From Deltaproteobacteria bacterium (GTDB lineage: Bacteria; Desulfobacterota_B; Binatia; UBA9968), in the NCBI GenBank assembly GCA_030620935.1, contig JAUXIP010000102.1:1-7317 (forward strand): a stretch of 7,317 bases of DNA, written 5' to 3'. The notes under the pieces are model-generated. The model was not told the DNA's origin. It saw only the letters and a program-made list of their open reading frames with translations, and ran no database searches. Made by a program: the position numbers and the translations under genes. Shown here in pieces: positions 5,514 through 7,317 of this stretch (positions within the stretch are counted from its first letter, which is position 1; each line of letters opens with the position of its first letter).

Positions 5514-6782
5514 ATGGAAAAAGAGGTTAACCTTAAAAATACAAATGAGGACAAGCGTTACTACCACCACTCTCGTTCCTCATGGGCGGCAGGCGCGGTT
5601 TTACTCATATTCGCTATCCTGGCCAATATGGAGCCTCTCAAAGGTCCGCCTAAAAAAGAGATGCCTGAGGTCGAGCCCACCGCGCTTGTGGTGGAATTGG
5701 TCTTAGAACGAGGAGAGACTCTCTCCAGCGTGTTGAGTCGCTTGGATCTCGATCGCAGAACCGTTCATGCTATAGTCGAACAACTTTCTCAATTCATCAA
5801 TCCGCGGGCGGTACGACCCGGCCAGGCTCTTGAAGTGAGTTTTGACCCGAGGGGCAATACGGTCATGCGGGTGGAATACCTCTTGCCTGGCGCCGTGGTG
5901 CGTGTTGAGTGGACTCCCAAAGGATGGACGGCCGAGCGGAAAGAGCTGCCCTTTATCCGTGAAATGCGGGCGATCCGGGGAACTCTATATAGTAGTCTCT
6001 ACGTCGACGGCACGAAGCAAGGATTGACTCCACTTCAGATCTTGGATCTGGCCGATATCTTCCAATACGACGTCGATTTCTTTTCCGATTTTCGGCAGGG
6101 CGATCGGTTTTCCGTTGTCTTTGAGGAGATCCGCTACGCGGACGGCCATGCAAAGCAGGGACGGATTCTCGCCGCAGAGCTTACCGCCGCCGACCGATCC
6201 GTAGACGCGTTCTACCATCTCACCGACCAAGGCGACGCAGGTTATTACGATAGTGACGGCCAAGCCCTGCGAGGTGCTTTCTTGCGGGCCCCTCTCAGTT
6301 ACCGCCGGATATCTTCCCGCTACAGCAACGGACGTCGGCACCCGATCTCCCGAACCGTCAGGTCGCATCACGCGATCGACTACGCTGCGGCCGCCGGAAC
6401 TCCGGTCATATCTATCGGACAGGGCCGGGTAAGTTTCGCCGGATGGCGGGCCGGCTACGGCAAGCTGGTCGAGATCAGGCATCCCAACGGCTATGTCACG
6501 CGGTATGCACATTTCTCCCGCATTGCTCCCGGAGTTCGTAGGGGAAAACACGTCGCCCAGGGAGAAGTCGTCGGATACGTCGGCCAAACAGGACATGCGA
6601 CAGGACCCCATCTCCATTTCGAAATACTGAGGGGTCAACAAAAAATAAACTTTCTCACCATGCCGATCCCTCGCCAGCATCGACTCTCTGGTGACGAGAT
6701 GGACCGCTTCACCGCCTTGCGGGACGAGGGTCTGGCCCTTTTGACCGACGAAGAGATCCGATTGGCGCACTCCGGTCGCTGA
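5514..6782 (+). CDS. Membrane-anchored M23 family murein endopeptidase (MepM/Csd3-like)
   Basis: The 422-residue product starts at ATG 5514, with GGAAGGGGAG (5504-5513) directly before it; a TTG ten codons upstream is a less likely start. A single membrane segment lies at about 23-39, with the rest periplasmic. Residues about 58-110 (ERGETLSSVLSRLDL to VRPGQALEV) resemble the LysM/OapA-like part of Csd3-type proteins, and about 120-260 resemble the Csd3 second N-terminal domain. The LytM peptidase core is at about 266-372: RSHHAIDYAA gives zinc ligands His285 and Asp289, YAH gives His333, and GPHLHFE gives His366 and ligand His368, so the catalytic set is complete. Ala287 replaces the usual Gly. 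Such enzymes cut peptide cross-links in peptidoglycan to permit growth. A C-terminal tail of about 45 residues follows the core. A sigma-54-like promoter lies 55-70 nt upstream. The gene stands alone, convergent with the amidohydrolase gene. Confidence 0.93.
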   Translation: MEKEVNLKNTNEDKRYYHHSRSSWAAGAVLLIFAILANMEPLKGPPKKEMPEVEPTALVVELVLERGETLSSVLSRLDLDRRTVHAIVEQLSQFINPRAVRPGQALEVSFDPRGNTVMRVEYLLPGAVVRVEWTPKGWTAERKELPFIREMRAIRGTLYSSLYVDGTKQGLTPLQILDLADIFQYDVDFFSDFRQGDRFSVVFEEIRYADGHAKQGRILAAELTAADRSVDAFYHLTDQGDAGYYDSDGQALRGAFLRAPLSYRRISSRYSNGRRHPISRTVRSHHAIDYAAAAGTPVISIGQGRVSFAGWRAGYGKLVEIRHPNGYVTRYAHFSRIAPGVRRGKHVAQGEVVGYVGQTGHATGPHLHFEILRGQQKINFLTMPIPRQHRLSGDEMDRFTALRDEGLALLTDEEIRLAHSGR

Positions 6783-6865
6783 CCCTCTACAAACCGTTAA
6801 AGCGTTAGTAACTCCTAAGTTTATAGACTTCGACAAAGTTTTTCGCGCCCCTTCGGGTCTGAGCC

Positions 6866-6896
6866 TCCCCTCGGCCTGAGCTCGGGACGAAGGCAG
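6866..6896. repeat. REP-like element, copy 2 of the 31-bp inverted pair
   Basis: This is the exact reverse complement of 2664-2694. Its left flank reads CTGAGCC, one C longer than the matching flank of copy 1. A wider outer pairing, CTTCGAC at 6828-6834 with GTCGAAG at 6898-6904, encloses it. It lies in the spacer between convergent genes. Confidence 0.7.
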
Positions 6897-6908
6897 GGTC
6901 GAAGACAA

Positions 6909-7005
6909 GACGCCAAGCGCGCAAAGAATCTTTCCGTTACCTTGGCGTCCTTTGTGGTTCGATCGTGCTCACCACCCTGAGTTCATCGAAGGGCGGCTTT
7001 GCGCG
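6909..7005. repeat. Nested inverted repeats with pseudoknot order
   Basis: Two adjacent 9-mers, GACGCCAAG (6909-6917) and CGCGCAAAG (6918-6926), each have a perfect reverse complement downstream: CTTGGCGTC (6941-6949) and CTTTGCGCG (6997-7005). The order a-b-a'-b' is that of a pseudoknot, or of two mutually exclusive stems. The sequence resembles the CGCCAAGGACGCAAAG type of interspersed repeat common in environmental genomes. It may serve as a transcript end for the convergent neighbours; there is no strong T-run directly after either stem. Confidence 0.55.
6971..6996. repeat. Short REP-like sequence
   Basis: ACCACCCTGAGTTCATCGAA followed by GGGC is an imperfect palindrome (CCCT 6975-6978 with AGGG 6990-6993). 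It resembles the CCCTGAGC-GTCGAAGGG type of intergenic repeat found in many bacterial genomes. Only one copy of this form is in the window, so the call rests on recognition. Confidence 0.4.
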
Positions 7006-7065
7006 AGCCATTGTTTTTCCGACTCCGTAATCCGAAATCCATGTGAAAATTTCAAATATCTTTGG

Positions 7066-7317
7066 CTAGCTTGTGGCCTTGACGACCATGCGTGAATAGA
7101 CCTTTCTGGCGTTGCCTTCGGTGATCTTGCGGCGGTCTTCATCGCTTAGCCATTCGATGGACTTAAATACAGGCACGATGTCCTCGAAGTTCCTGCCGGT
7201 CTTGGGATCGATCGCATTGACGGCCCCGAACATCTCAGTGGCAAACAGGACCTGGTCTACGCCGACTCGCTTGATCAAGAGTTCCATGGCCTCTTTGTCG
7301 TAAATGGCCATGTCCCA
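7066..7317 (-). CDS. Amidohydrolase family protein, LigJ (4-oxalomesaconate hydratase)-like, C-terminal part
   Basis: Eighty-three residues are visible; the frame stays open to the window edge (two more codons, Trp-Asp, precede the internal Met at 7309-7311), so the gene runs off the window. The segment YDKEAMELLIKRVGVDQVLF, then ATEMFGAVNAIDPKTGR, then a DEDRRKITEGNARKVYSR end is the C-terminal barrel end of the amidohydrolase-2 family. FATEM, with Glu where many members have GSD, and the GAV-IDP-TGR string that follows, point to the branch holding LigJ/4-oxalomesaconate hydratase of the protocatechuate/gallate 4,5-cleavage pathway. The metal-binding N-terminal half is not in view, so substrate is only suggested. 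It converges on the peptidase gene across a 283-nt repeat-rich spacer. Confidence 0.8.
   Translation of the reverse strand, partial: WDMAIYDKEAMELLIKRVGVDQVLFATEMFGAVNAIDPKTGRNFEDIVPVFKSIEWLSDEDRRKITEGNARKVYSRMVVKATS

Noticed and set aside
5985..6908. 307-residue reverse frame across the peptidase gene
   Set aside because: It is antisense to a clear M23 peptidase and shows no domain of its own.

Overview
The window reads as a chromosomal segment of a Gram-negative bacterium. A Pal-type peptidoglycan-binding lipoprotein, a second lipoprotein and a membrane-anchored M23 murein peptidase all imply an outer membrane and periplasm. The protein types (Pal with the Cys-rich C-terminal form, F420-type luciferase-like oxidoreductase, DUF1989 protein, LigJ-like amidohydrolase), together with repeat-rich intergenic DNA, suggest an uncultured deltaproteobacterium-like or related lineage such as Tectomicrobia, Methylomirabilota or Rokubacteria. 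That placement is inference from resemblance only. No rRNA, tRNA, CRISPR array, transposase or phage gene was seen.

Layout. At 1-459 (+) is the 3' part of a class I SAM-dependent methyltransferase whose frame is broken by an in-frame TAG just after the SAM-binding glycine loop. At 612-2463 (+) lies a compact run: a small lipoprotein, pal, and a DUF1989 protein whose probable GTG start is 8 nt after the pal stop. A good sigma-54-type -24/-12 promoter candidate sits before the first of these. At 2464-2726 are two kinds of noncoding repeat. At 2727-4888 (-) are a cytoplasmic-type L-asparaginase and, upstream of it in transcription order, a luciferase-like flavin/F420 oxidoreductase. The two are separated by 230 nt holding octamer repeats and a perfect 12-bp hairpin. 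At 4889-5513 is a long noncoding stretch with a series of hairpins and a second sigma-54-type promoter candidate. At 5514-6782 (+) is an M23 peptidase with a transmembrane anchor and an OapA/Csd3-like N-terminal region. At 6783-7065 is a repeat-rich convergent spacer. At 7066-7317 (-) is the C-terminal end of an amidohydrolase resembling 4-oxalomesaconate hydratase (LigJ type), running off the window.

How the genes may work together. The clearest theme is the cell envelope: lipoprotein plus Pal, and the M23 peptidase, each behind a sequence matching the sigma-54 consensus with exact 10-nt spacing between the GG and GC doublets. This suggests, without proving, a shared sigma-54 envelope regulon. 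The asparaginase, DUF1989 protein, oxidoreductase and amidohydrolase look like scattered catabolic genes rather than one pathway. The most unusual non-genic signals are a 31-bp perfect inverted repeat pair 4.2 kb apart, a pseudoknot-topology inverted repeat set in the convergent spacer, and the hairpin-rich region before the peptidase gene.
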